A DNA stretch of 11,370 nt, from assembly GCA_003141915.1 (NCBI GenBank), contig PLNY01000466.1, positions 1 through 11,370 of the forward strand, read 5' to 3'. A program made the translations under genes and the position numbers. The stretch's first letter is position 1, and every line of letters begins with the position of its first letter. The notes below the pieces were generated by a model that was not told where the DNA came from, did not search any database, and saw only the letters and a list, made by a program, of their open reading frames with translations. Positions 1 through 7,016 of this stretch are shown here, piece after piece. Source of the stretch: Anaerolineae bacterium. Its GTDB lineage: Bacteria > Chloroflexota > Anaerolineae > Anaerolineales > Villigracilaceae.

Positions 1-1055
1 CTAACGCCCGCTCCACAGCCCACCCACAATTTACTCAAATGCGCATATAAAGTTTGAAAGCCGTTACCGTGATCGATCATGATCATATTACCGTAACCGT
101 AGTTATTCCAGCCGGCATACACAACGACACCGCCATCTGAGGCATAGATGTTGTCGCCAAGGTTAGCTGCCAGGTCAATGGCCAGGTGATTGGTTTTGAC
201 ATCGTAATTATAGCCAGAGAGATAATGCCTGTCGGTTGGATAAACAAAGGTTCCTGTGCCGGCTGCGGAGCTATTTGTTGGAGGACACGCGCCCGGGCCT
301 CCCACTTGAGCAGTCGCTGGATTGGTACGGCTGACAAAACCTATCTGACCCGGAGTATGGTATTGATATTGCCCGCCGGGCACAATCAGCCATGTGTCGA
401 CTTTTATATTTGCGTTAGCAGGATCGCCCACAGCGCTTGGATCCAAATGATTGCCGGGGTAATTGATGATATCTTCCGGTTTGACTTGAAAATATGCCGC
501 CCACTGGCTAAATGGAATCCCACCTGTCCATTGCCAGTAGACACCATCTATCGGCAGGATCTTAAGAGTCTGGCCTGGCTTAAGGCTTTCTGGGTCGTCC
601 TGCAGAATACTGTAATTGGCGGCGAAGATCGTTTTTGGTTGCAGGCCAAAGATATCTGCTATGCCAGCTATCGTGTCGCCGTTTTGCACAACGTAGTTCG
701 TAATATCATCTCGGGGCCGGCTGGGAATATTGGTGTGGATGTCTGTTTGTCGAACGATTCCGACCGAAGACAAATCAATCGGCCCGCCCGCAGAATCCGT
801 AGCGGAAACCGCAATCGGGGTCGGACCTTGAAGCGGCGTTTCGTTTATCTGTGTTTGTGCGCGCGGCTGATTGAAATACAAGTGCGCCATCCAGATCACG
901 ATGATGATCGCAATGATGGAAAATGCGTTTGTAGTTATATGTAATAATGGATCGCCCAGACCCATCTGAAACAAACTTTGTATCCAATTCGTAAATTGGC
1001 CGTCTGTTTTTTCTCCTTTTCCGGCTTTTGAATTGTCACTGGAATTATTTTGCAT
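1..1055 (-). CDS. Membrane-anchored LysM / M23 family metallopeptidase (partial, C-terminus off the left edge)
   Basis: Probable zinc endopeptidase acting on peptidoglycan cross-links outside the cytoplasmic membrane. 351 codons are visible from an ATG at 1055-1053. Seen: a polar N-terminus; one hydrophobic segment at about residues 42-62 (the run IIAIIIVIW), which should anchor the protein; a Ser/Thr/Pro-rich linker; a clear LysM repeat at about 119-168 (starts NYVVQNGDTIAGIA); a second, more divergent LysM-like unit at about 172-228 (QWAAYFQVKPEDIINYPGN, ending WLIVPGG); then an M23 (LytM-type) domain from about 266. Within it the HxxxD zinc motif is HLAID (H290, D294), followed by GWNNYGYGNMIMIDHGNGF and YAHLS (H339). 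The family's final HxH motif (usually HLHF) must lie beyond the window. The start is chosen because GGAG stands at 1061-1064, five bases before it; an in-frame ATG at 1082 lacks a ribosome site. The gene has its own promoter at 1073-1101. Catalytic activity is inferred, since the last zinc ligand is not visible. Confidence 0.93.
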   Translation of the reverse strand, partial: MQNNSSDNSKAGKGEKTDGQFTNWIQSLFQMGLGDPLLHITTNAFSIIAIIIVIWMAHLYFNQPRAQTQINETPLQGPTPIAVSATDSAGGPIDLSSVGIVRQTDIHTNIPSRPRDDITNYVVQNGDTIAGIADIFGLQPKTIFAANYSILQDDPESLKPGQTLKILPIDGVYWQWTGGIPFSQWAAYFQVKPEDIINYPGNHLDPSAVGDPANANIKVDTWLIVPGGQYQYHTPGQIGFVSRTNPATAQVGGPGACPPTNSSAAGTGTFVYPTDRHYLSGYNYDVKTNHLAIDLAANLGDNIYASDGGVVVYAGWNNYGYGNMIMIDHGNGFQTLYAHLSKLWVGCGAGV

Positions 1056-1072
1056 TGGCGCTCCGTTCGAGG

Positions 1073-1101
1073 ATGATAACATGCCGAGAATCGAGCGTCA
1101 A
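1073..1101 (-). promoter_or_regulatory. Sigma70-type promoter for the LysM/M23 gene
   Basis: On the minus strand, TTGACG (1101-1096) and TATCAT (1078-1073) are separated by 17 bases, and the -10 is preceded by TGt, an extended -10. Both boxes differ from consensus at one position. The -10 ends 17 bases before the ATG at 1055, so the predicted transcript start is near 1066 and the leader is only about 11 bases, including the GGAG ribosome site. The promoter lies in the 116-base gap after the SRAP gene, where I see no terminator hairpin, so read-through from upstream is also possible. Confidence 0.6.
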
Positions 1102-1171
1102 GCAGACTCACTTACCGACGTTCATGGAGATGCCTGAAATGGAAGAATCGAAAGATATGATGACCGCAAAT

Positions 1172-1849
1172 CTAATTCTTTTTGTCGGGCGCGATACATT
1201 CGACGCGGTCATTGGCCGGACTGTTGACCAGCGTCGAAACGAGATAAGCATCCATTAATTCAGCAGCGAACGGCTGGATGAGATGCGCCAGGCTTTCGGG
1301 AGTCCGAGGCGAGGCGTCCAGCCATTCCGAATAATCCGAAGGTTGAAGGATCACCGGCATCCGATTATGAATCGTGGACATCAGCTCATTCGGCGCGGTT
1401 GTGACAATCGTGCAGGAACGGGCGGTTGAGCCATCCGAAGAATGCCATTCGTCCCACAGCCCCGCAAATGCAAAGACATCGCCGCTCTTGAGATGAATGA
1501 AATACGGCGTTTTGGTTTTTGTGCCGGGCTGGGATTTCCATTCATAGAATCCATTTGCCAAAATCAGACAGCGTTTGTATTTGTAGCCGCCGCGAAAGGC
1601 AGGTTTCTCCGCCAGTGTTTCGCCGCGCGCGTTGATGAGTCGATTTCCGATGGCTGGATCTTTTGCCCATGAAGGGATCAATCCCCACATAAAGAAATCA
1701 GCCTGATTCTTTCCATCGTTCGGGATTGCCAGCACCGGCTGAGTCGGCGCGATGTTAAAACGCGCCGCGAATTTTTCTGGAAATTTAAAATCTGCGAAGG
1801 CTTCTTTCAATTCGGCAGGATCAACCGTTAAAGTAAATCGTCCGCACAT
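1172..1849 (-). CDS. yedK: SRAP domain protein (YedK/HMCES family), abasic-site DNA-protein crosslinking
   Basis: SRAP proteins bind abasic sites in single-stranded DNA and shield them by a thiazolidine crosslink through an N-terminal cysteine. 225 residues, close to E. coli YedK (about 222). Seen: MCGRF at the N-terminus, giving Cys2 as the nucleophile after Met removal; NIAPTQPV at 32-39; WGLIPSWAKD at 55-64; NARGET at 73-78 (Asn in the DNA-binding pocket); NGFYEW at 99-104 (E103); and HNRMPVIL at 161-168 (H161, the catalytic histidine of the family). The full active-site set is present. The start is fixed at 1849 because Cys must be residue 2; the GTG one codon earlier would displace it. 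The ATG shares one base with the selB stop (TGATG). GAGGAA within the last selB codons is its ribosome site, so translation is probably coupled to selB. A genotoxic-stress role is known for the family; its link to selB here is positional only. Confidence 0.95.
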   Translation of the reverse strand: MCGRFTLTVDPAELKEAFADFKFPEKFAARFNIAPTQPVLAIPNDGKNQADFFMWGLIPSWAKDPAIGNRLINARGETLAEKPAFRGGYKYKRCLILANGFYEWKSQPGTKTKTPYFIHLKSGDVFAFAGLWDEWHSSDGSTARSCTIVTTAPNELMSTIHNRMPVILQPSDYSEWLDASPRTPESLAHLIQPFAAELMDAYLVSTLVNSPANDRVECIAPDKKN

Positions 1850-3753
1850 CACTTCCTCAACTTTCGATAATCATCGGCGCGCACGGTCACGCCGACTGCA
1901 TCCAAATGTTCGAGCAGCGCCTGCGCGTATTTGCGGCTGGTGCCGAACAGATCGCGCGCCTCGGCCAGCGAGATTTGTCTTTTGGCTTCAAGTATCTCAT
2001 TGATTTTTTTTACCATCAAATCATAATCCTGTTTTCGGAATACAACTTCCGAAGAAACTGCGACCAACTGATTCAATCCAATCAGGGCGTTCAAGATTTC
2101 TTCGCCGACCTCGGCTTTGCATTCTTTGACGCTGGGCGGAGCGAAAGGATTTTGTACAAACTTTTGCATCAACGTTGCAACTTGCGCCTGCTGACCGTTA
2201 TCAAAACGAATCTCATGTCCGGGCTTTGCCACAAAACTTCCAGCTTCGCTCAATACGTTGAGAGCAACCAGTCTCTTGATGATCGCATTGAAAACCCGCG
2301 GCGAGAGTTTGAGTTTGCTTTTTAATTCTTCACGCGGCATCCCGCGCCGCAAAGGAAATTGCCCGTGATAATCATTTACCCATTCTTGAGTTTTGATCTG
2401 CGAATTATTCCAATGCGGTTTTGCGATAATCAATCGGTCAGACGGGTCATCTTCCAGGGCAATCAAGCGGCCATTCTTCAGCAGTTCATTCAACGCGTCT
2501 TTGGCTGTTTCAGTTCCGAGCCGCGAACGTTTGATGATCTCATCGGTGGATGCAACTTGAAGCGCCAGCGCGGCTTCGAATAAAATATCCGCAGGCGAAC
2601 CTTGTGCAAGCGAAGATAATGATTTCAATATTTCATTGTCGAATCGTTTGTGACGATTTTTCGGTTGGGCGTCTACAATCACGCCACCACCGAGGGTTTC
2701 GCTGGGTGATGGGCGGCGCAATATATATTTATCGCCGCGCACAGCCACGATCGGATCGCGTAATTCAAGTTGGATCCAGCCTTCCTCGCCGGGCGCAAGT
2801 TCTTCCGTGTCAAGAAGACGTAATGTCCCAATCGTTTCGCTCGCGCCGATGAAGGCTTTGACTTCGCTGGAATGTTTTAAGGGTGAAGCAATATCTTTCA
2901 GCAAACGAAAGCGCGCATCGACGCGGCGGGTGGGAATATATTGATTGGGAAGAACCAGCGCCTCGCCGCGTTGAATTTGTTCAGTGGAGATGCCGGAAAT
3001 ATTCACAGCCGTCCGCGAACCCGGCAAGGCTTGTTCTTCTTTTTTCTTATGAGTTTGTAGGCCTCGTATTCGTCCGGTTAATCCGGATGGCAGAATTTGA
3101 ATCTCATCGCCGATGGAAAGATGACCGTCGATCAATGTGCCGGTCACGACGGTTCCGAATCCGCTCATGGTAAAGACGCGGTCAATGGGCAGGCGCGGCC
3201 GGCCCAGATCGGGGCGCGCGGGTTTTTGTTTAAGGATGTCGCTGAGAGTCGTAACGAGTTGGTCGAGTCCGCTGCGGGTCCGAGACGAGACGCGAATGAT
3301 CGGCGCATCTTGCAGAATCGTATTCTTCACTGCCGCGCGGATATCTGATTCGATCAAGCCCATCCAATCGTTATCGTTGATCAAATCTATTTTGGTGATG
3401 ACGATGACGCCCGATGGGATTTGCAGCAAATCGAGGATCGCAAGATGCTCGCGCGTCTGCGGCATGACTCCTTCATCGGCGGCGATGACGAGAAGCGCCG
3501 CGTCGATGCCCCCGATGCCCGCCAGCATGTTTTCGATGAAGTCGCGATGACCCGGCACATCCACGATACCGATCTCTTCTCCGATGCCCTGCGTACTTTC
3601 AGGGTTTGGCAAGGTGAGCCAGCCGAAGCCGAGGTCAATGGTCATCTCGCGTTCTTGTTCTTCTTTTAATCGGTCGGGATGCGTGCCGGTCAGCGCGGCG
3701 ATAAGGGTGGACTTGCCGTGATCCACATGGCCCGCAGTACCGAGAATGCGCAT
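1849..3753 (-). CDS. selB: Selenocysteine-specific translation elongation factor SelB
   Basis: A GTPase that delivers Sec-tRNA(Sec) to the ribosome at UGA codons marked by a SECIS hairpin. 634 residues, the usual length. Seen: G1 loop GHVDHGKST at 8-16; the SelB-typical switch I sequence EMTIDLGF at 36-43; G3 DVPGH at 65-69; G4 as TKID at 120-123; beta-barrel domains 2 and 3 following, including FTMSGFGTVVTGTL; then a C-terminal half made of winged-helix units. The last ends with SRKYAQALLEHLDAVGVTVR (from residue 606), typical of the SECIS-binding winged helix 4. The N-terminal MRILGTAGHVDHGKS makes the ATG at 3753 the only sensible start, with a weak purine-rich ribosome site (AGAAAAGAAGAAAA). 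It lies 32 bases after the coiled-coil gene and overlaps the SRAP start by one base. The host should make selenoproteins, but selA, selD, tRNA(Sec) and a selenoprotein gene are not visible here. Confidence 0.97.
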   Translation of the reverse strand: MRILGTAGHVDHGKSTLIAALTGTHPDRLKEEQEREMTIDLGFGWLTLPNPESTQGIGEEIGIVDVPGHRDFIENMLAGIGGIDAALLVIAADEGVMPQTREHLAILDLLQIPSGVIVITKIDLINDNDWMGLIESDIRAAVKNTILQDAPIIRVSSRTRSGLDQLVTTLSDILKQKPARPDLGRPRLPIDRVFTMSGFGTVVTGTLIDGHLSIGDEIQILPSGLTGRIRGLQTHKKKEEQALPGSRTAVNISGISTEQIQRGEALVLPNQYIPTRRVDARFRLLKDIASPLKHSSEVKAFIGASETIGTLRLLDTEELAPGEEGWIQLELRDPIVAVRGDKYILRRPSPSETLGGGVIVDAQPKNRHKRFDNEILKSLSSLAQGSPADILFEAALALQVASTDEIIKRSRLGTETAKDALNELLKNGRLIALEDDPSDRLIIAKPHWNNSQIKTQEWVNDYHGQFPLRRGMPREELKSKLKLSPRVFNAIIKRLVALNVLSEAGSFVAKPGHEIRFDNGQQAQVATLMQKFVQNPFAPPSVKECKAEVGEEILNALIGLNQLVAVSSEVVFRKQDYDLMVKKINEILEAKRQISLAEARDLFGTSRKYAQALLEHLDAVGVTVRADDYRKLRK

Positions 3754-3777
3754 GGATTTTCTTCTTTTCTACTTCTC

Positions 3778-3792
3778 ACTTTACTTTACTTT
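3778..3792. repeat. Three tandem ACTTT pentamers between the coiled-coil gene and selB
   Basis: Three exact copies of ACTTT (AAAGT on the coding strand) run in tandem, followed by a degenerate GCTTT. The stop codon of the coiled-coil gene (3786-3788) lies inside the repeat. A copy-number change would alter the purine-rich spacer before selB and possibly the last codon or two of the upstream gene. The array is short and may be chance in an A/G-rich leader. Confidence 0.5.
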
Positions 3793-4985
3793 GCTTTCTT
3801 TGTCGTTTTGGTTTTGCTGTGGCCCATGATTCGTTCATATGCAGTAAGCCATTCATGGCTGACGTTCATCAGTTCCTGCAATTGTTGCTCGGTGACGCTG
3901 GAAGTCTGGTGCAATTGGTCTTGAAGGGTTTGAGAGGCATCATCGAGTTGAGTGACGCGGATTTCGTTTTTATCCAAATCCTTGCGCAGATCACGCATCA
4001 TCTCTTCCTGGGAAAGGGAATGGCTCGTCCAGCGTTTTTGTTCATCCGCTTTGAAGGCGACCCATTCCTGGCGGACGCGATCCTCCGCCAAGCGCTGCAT
4101 TTCGCTGATCTCGGCGATGCGGCGTTCGAGCTTTTGATTGAGTTCGTTATATGCGTCCTGTGAACGTTTTGCCGCGCGGATGGTATCATCCAGCGCCGCA
4201 ACTTGCAGTTCCATGTTTTCAGCTTGCTTTTTGAAGACCTCGTATTTGGCCTGCCAGTCCTTCCAGGCATGATCGCGTTCCACTTGCGCAAGAACTTGTT
4301 GATCCAGAAATGCGGTTTGTGCTTCCTTGCGCCCGGCTTCGGATTCCACTAATTCAGTCATTCGATTTTCCAGATTGCGGATGCTGTCGCTATGCAAGGT
4401 TGTTCTCTCACGCACATCATCGGAATGTTTGCGGACAACTGCCATCTCTACCTGAATGTCTGCGATTCGCTTAAGATTCTGCCGGTTGGTTTCCTCAGAC
4501 CCCTTTGAAGCATTCAATCCCGCCTCGCTTTGCTTAAGCGCCTCTTCGACTTTTTCCTGCATATCTTGTATGGCAAGCGACAGGCGTTTATCTTCCAGAG
4601 ACTGATCTTTGAGTTGTTTTTTGAGTGGTTCAAAATTTGTTGCCGCGCGAAGTTCATCAATAGATGCGTTAATATCTTTCAATTCGAGCTGGTGCTGTTT
4701 TCCTGTTTCACGTTCGCGGCGCTGTGCGTTTTTCTCAATATCTTCAAAAGCCTTGTTGAGTTCGGCCCGCTGCTTCGAAAGGATCTGATCGAATTGATTC
4801 AGACGCGCGGCCGCGGGGCCAAGATCTGCAACTTCTTTTGTAAGCGCTTTGAGTTGTTTAGAAATTGCATTGACCGTTGTTTCCAGCGAGGTGAGACTCT
4901 TTTCGATCTCAGAAACGCTGGCTTTGCTTTTGCGTTCCTGATCATCCAACCATTCCAGACGTTTTGTGATTTGCTCGAATTCCAT
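3786..4985 (-). CDS. Coiled-coil protein of unknown function
   Basis: 399 residues that I cannot assign to a named family. No signal peptide or membrane segment is visible, so it should be cytoplasmic. Nearly the whole length is rich in Glu, Lys, Gln, Leu and Ala with heptad-like spacing: about residues 1-60 (ITKRLEWLDDQERKS... SLTSLETTVNAISKQL), 65-150, 160-215, and a long stretch to about 370. Tryptophans cluster in the second half (AWKDWQAKYEVF, VRQEWVAFKADEQKRW), which may mark a small globular part or a helical bundle. The C-terminus is a basic tail, KTKTTKKAK. There are no Walker motifs, so it is not an SMC or Rad50 ATPase, although the coiled-coil style is similar. An excellent ribosome site, GGAGG at 4991-4995, sits five bases before the ATG. 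A promoter lies just upstream, and selB follows after 32 bases, so it is probably the first gene of a coiled coil-selB-SRAP unit. A structural or scaffolding role is only a guess. Confidence 0.85.
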   Translation of the reverse strand: MEFEQITKRLEWLDDQERKSKASVSEIEKSLTSLETTVNAISKQLKALTKEVADLGPAAARLNQFDQILSKQRAELNKAFEDIEKNAQRRERETGKQHQLELKDINASIDELRAATNFEPLKKQLKDQSLEDKRLSLAIQDMQEKVEEALKQSEAGLNASKGSEETNRQNLKRIADIQVEMAVVRKHSDDVRERTTLHSDSIRNLENRMTELVESEAGRKEAQTAFLDQQVLAQVERDHAWKDWQAKYEVFKKQAENMELQVAALDDTIRAAKRSQDAYNELNQKLERRIAEISEMQRLAEDRVRQEWVAFKADEQKRWTSHSLSQEEMMRDLRKDLDKNEIRVTQLDDASQTLQDQLHQTSSVTEQQLQELMNVSHEWLTAYERIMGHSKTKTTKKAK

Positions 4986-5006
4986 GAATTCCTCCGACAG
5001 AGGATG

Positions 5007-5034
5007 ATTATAGCATGGCGCGTTAGTGTCCCAA
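5007..5034 (-). promoter_or_regulatory. Promoter for the coiled-coil-selB-SRAP transcription unit
   Basis: On the minus strand a perfect TATAAT (5012-5007) is preceded by TGc (extended -10) and, after a 16-base spacer, by TTGGGA (5034-5029), which matches TTGACA at four of six positions. The -35 lies inside the last codons of the upstream membrane-protein gene (stop at 5023-5025). The expected transcript start is near 5000, about 15 bases before the ATG at 4985, and includes the GGAGG ribosome site. Confidence 0.6.
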
Positions 5035-6420
5035 ATGCTGGAACATCAGCGGCAGTTTATCCAAAATCGAATTTGCGGCTTGTGGAAATAATCCAAGGAT
5101 GAAAAGCCCGATCATTCCGATGCCGAGCATGCCGCGCTGTGCCCATGATTCTTTTGAAGCCCACACGGTTTTCTCGTCGGCCATTACGATGACTGCCAGC
5201 ATCCGAACTGCTCCCGCCGCTAATCCGAGAATGCCGATCAATAGCCAGAAGGCCATACTTAGCGATTGTTGCGACAAACCGTTCCATAAGGCGAGGCGCG
5301 GCGGGAATCCGGCGAGAAGCGGAAAGCCCGCTGTGGATAATGCCGATAGGATCAAACCTGCCGAGGCCAGCGGGTACGTGCGAGCCATTCCTTGAACGGA
5401 CGAGAAGTGGAGAGATTTCGTATTTGAGTCCAACACGGATAATGATAACGCCCATAACGCCAAGCCGAGTCCGCGCGGGATGAGCAGAAGGAAAATGATG
5501 GGCAATCCCGTTACTGGGTCGAGACTGAGCGCTAATAAAATAAAACCTGTTTCGGCGACCGCTGCGAAAGCCATCATCCGCCCAAAGTGACGTTGAAAAG
5601 CTGTCCATATTCCGCCGGTTACAATCATGAGCAAACCCGCCACGCGCAGAGCGCTGATCACTTGCGCGGATGTTCGCAGCCATACATACCGATCGAGAAA
5701 ACTCATCACCAAAATACTGGTTACCGTTGGCAGAAGCCATAATAGAAAGCCAACGATGTACGGCGAACTTTCTTCCATAAGCAGTGGAATCCAGTTATAG
5801 AGCGGGAAGACGGCGAGCAAAAATGCAAAGCCTAATCCAAGCATCATCGTGGATTGAATGGTAAGCGCCAAATCGCCGGGGCTGGCTTCCACGCCTGCCG
5901 ACAGCCAACCGGCGATCAGGATGAATGGCATTCCCAGGGTTTGATAGATCAGAAAACGGATCACGCCGCGGCCTGGGATTTGATCCAATGGCGAAAGCAA
6001 AGGCACGGCAACCAATATAGCCAGTTCAATCAACAAAGCCGCGTAGAGAAATGGTTGTACTGCGATGGACGCCACTAATAAGCTGATGATGATCAATCCA
6101 AACGGCGTGAGGCGGCGCGCCACGCCCACAGATTCCGCGCCGATAAACCACAGCGCAGCAACTCCAAATAGAATTGTCAGCAAAGGCGCTTCCGCTGCAT
6201 CGAGCGTGAGGTTGCGGCCAAGGATCTGAAATGAAGATGCGACCTTGATGGAGAACGAACCAAAACCCAACGCTTCATCAATTGGGACGATGAGAGCGGC
6301 TCCCGTTAAAAGGATCGCAGTGACTCCGCCCACAATCGTTGCCAGGCGTTCGCGCGTGATAAAGAGGGACAACCCGCCGATAATGAGCGGTAGAAAAATC
6401 CAAATAAATGGCGCGCTCAT
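5023..6420 (-). CDS. Divergent antiporter-like membrane subunit (NuoM/NuoN/HyfF-type, proton_antipo_M family)
   Basis: 465 residues, almost entirely hydrophobic, with roughly 13-14 membrane helices by eye; NuoN and NuoM are about 480-510. Family members form the proton- or sodium-translocating membrane arm of complex I, Mrp antiporters and group 4 hydrogenases. Recognisable landmarks: a Glu in helix 5 (LLIELAIL, E132); FPLYNWIPLLMEESSP at 205-220, matching the PLHxWLPDAHxxAP loop; and FQRHFGRMMAFAAVAETGFILLAL at 275-297, matching the QxDxKRxxAYSSxxxxGF segment. The key lysines are absent. The position of the helix 7 lysine (five residues before PLH/PLY) is Leu201, the helix 8 lysine position falls at Pro231/Thr232, and the KR pair reads GR. 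The ATG overlaps the stop of the upstream gene in an ATGA junction, with GAGGAG eight bases before it. It is the last gene of a coupled three-gene set. Family membership is fairly safe; transport activity is uncertain. Confidence 0.85.
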   Translation of the reverse strand: MSAPFIWIFLPLIIGGLSLFITRERLATIVGGVTAILLTGAALIVPIDEALGFGSFSIKVASSFQILGRNLTLDAAEAPLLTILFGVAALWFIGAESVGVARRLTPFGLIIISLLVASIAVQPFLYAALLIELAILVAVPLLSPLDQIPGRGVIRFLIYQTLGMPFILIAGWLSAGVEASPGDLALTIQSTMMLGLGFAFLLAVFPLYNWIPLLMEESSPYIVGFLLWLLPTVTSILVMSFLDRYVWLRTSAQVISALRVAGLLMIVTGGIWTAFQRHFGRMMAFAAVAETGFILLALSLDPVTGLPIIFLLLIPRGLGLALWALSLSVLDSNTKSLHFSSVQGMARTYPLASAGLILSALSTAGFPLLAGFPPRLALWNGLSQQSLSMAFWLLIGILGLAAGAVRMLAVIVMADEKTVWASKESWAQRGMLGIGMIGLFILGLFPQAANSILDKLPLMFQHLGH

Positions 6421-7016
6421 TCGGTTTGCTCCTCGGATGAAACCGTGAGCAAATATGCGCCGACCAAACCCAAACCGAGATTGACCACGACCAACAGCGC
6501 GGCTACGAGACTGGAACCTTCCATCGCCGCATATAGGATTTCAAAACCTGAAAGGGTTGTCAAAAGCCCGAGGATGACGCGTAGAATCTGGGTCGTCATG
6601 CCGAGCTGAAGCAGTCCCATTGTTGTCAATAAAATTCCACCAATCGCAACCGGGATTCCCATACCGGGCAAAACTCCTTCAATGCGCGGCGCGGCGGCCA
6701 CGGCCAGAAGGGCGGCCATGCCGACCATAAATAAACGAAAGGCCCGACCCTGCGTCCAGTATTTTTCAATTGGCTCCTGTTGTTGAGGCAGGTTGAGCAA
6801 AGTCATGCCGAGCGAGGCAGCCGCCATCCAGCCGCCGACCAGTTTCGCGGCGGCCATTCCAATCGGCCAATGTTGCAGTACCAGCCAGAACACGCCTGCA
6901 TATTGTCCCGTCAGAAAGCCGAGTCCCCAGCGCCAATCTCGATACAATAAAAGTCCAGCGGAGGTTATTAACAAACCTGCAACGACAATCCATGACACAA
7001 TGGCAGTGATCATCAT
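6417..7016 (-). CDS. Small polytopic membrane protein, HyfE/NuoK-like
   Basis: 199 residues with six or seven hydrophobic segments (about 3-24, 32-50, 54-76, 95-110, 118-140, 143-163, 167-190) and a short acidic tail (SSEEQTE). I do not recognise it outright. Its length, topology and several local patterns resemble hydrogenase-4 subunit HyfE, whose C-terminal half is NuoK/MrpC-like. Points of comparison are a lone membrane lysine in AAAKLVGGW (K58), the QILRVILG segment (143-150; HyfE has NILRQIFG there), and Glu159 and Glu166 in the last two helices. The start at 7016 (MMITAIVS) is chosen because AAGGGAAG lies five bases before it and because it shares one base with the stop of the upstream gene (TAATG); a longer reading would begin inside that gene. 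The stop overlaps the next start (ATGA). Tight coupling between two antiporter-like subunits supports a membrane-arm role. Confidence 0.8.
   Translation of the reverse strand: MMITAIVSWIVVAGLLITSAGLLLYRDWRWGLGFLTGQYAGVFWLVLQHWPIGMAAAKLVGGWMAAASLGMTLLNLPQQQEPIEKYWTQGRAFRLFMVGMAALLAVAAAPRIEGVLPGMGIPVAIGGILLTTMGLLQLGMTTQILRVILGLLTTLSGFEILYAAMEGSSLVAALLVVVNLGLGLVGAYLLTVSSEEQTE

Noticed and set aside
186..944. A 252-codon open frame on the plus strand
   Set aside because: It is exactly antisense to the LysM/M23 gene, whose minus-strand translation shows clear domains. The plus-strand product has no recognisable features.
1056..1171. Rho-independent terminator or tRNA(Sec) gene after the SRAP gene
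   Set aside because: No GC-rich stem followed by a T run and no cloverleaf is visible on either strand; the gap holds the promoter of the M23 gene.
3786..4985. Coiled-coil protein as an SMC, RecN or Rad50-type ATPase
   Set aside because: No Walker A, Walker B or ABC signature is present in the 399 residues.
4991..5004. Hairpin TCCTC/GAGGA that could hide the ribosome site of the coiled-coil gene
   Set aside because: The predicted transcript start (about 5000) would leave out most of the left arm, so the hairpin would not form in the mRNA.
4530..5102. A 190-codon plus-strand open frame, Phe- and Leu-rich
   Set aside because: It is the complement of the Lys/Glu/Gln-rich coiled-coil gene, which naturally gives Phe/Leu codons on the other strand. 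It has no ribosome site or promoter.
5057..5740. A 227-codon minus-strand open frame inside the antiporter-like gene
   Set aside because: It is a second frame of the same strand within a membrane protein with coherent family motifs; the alternative product is rich in Ser, Arg and His and has no plausible membrane pattern.
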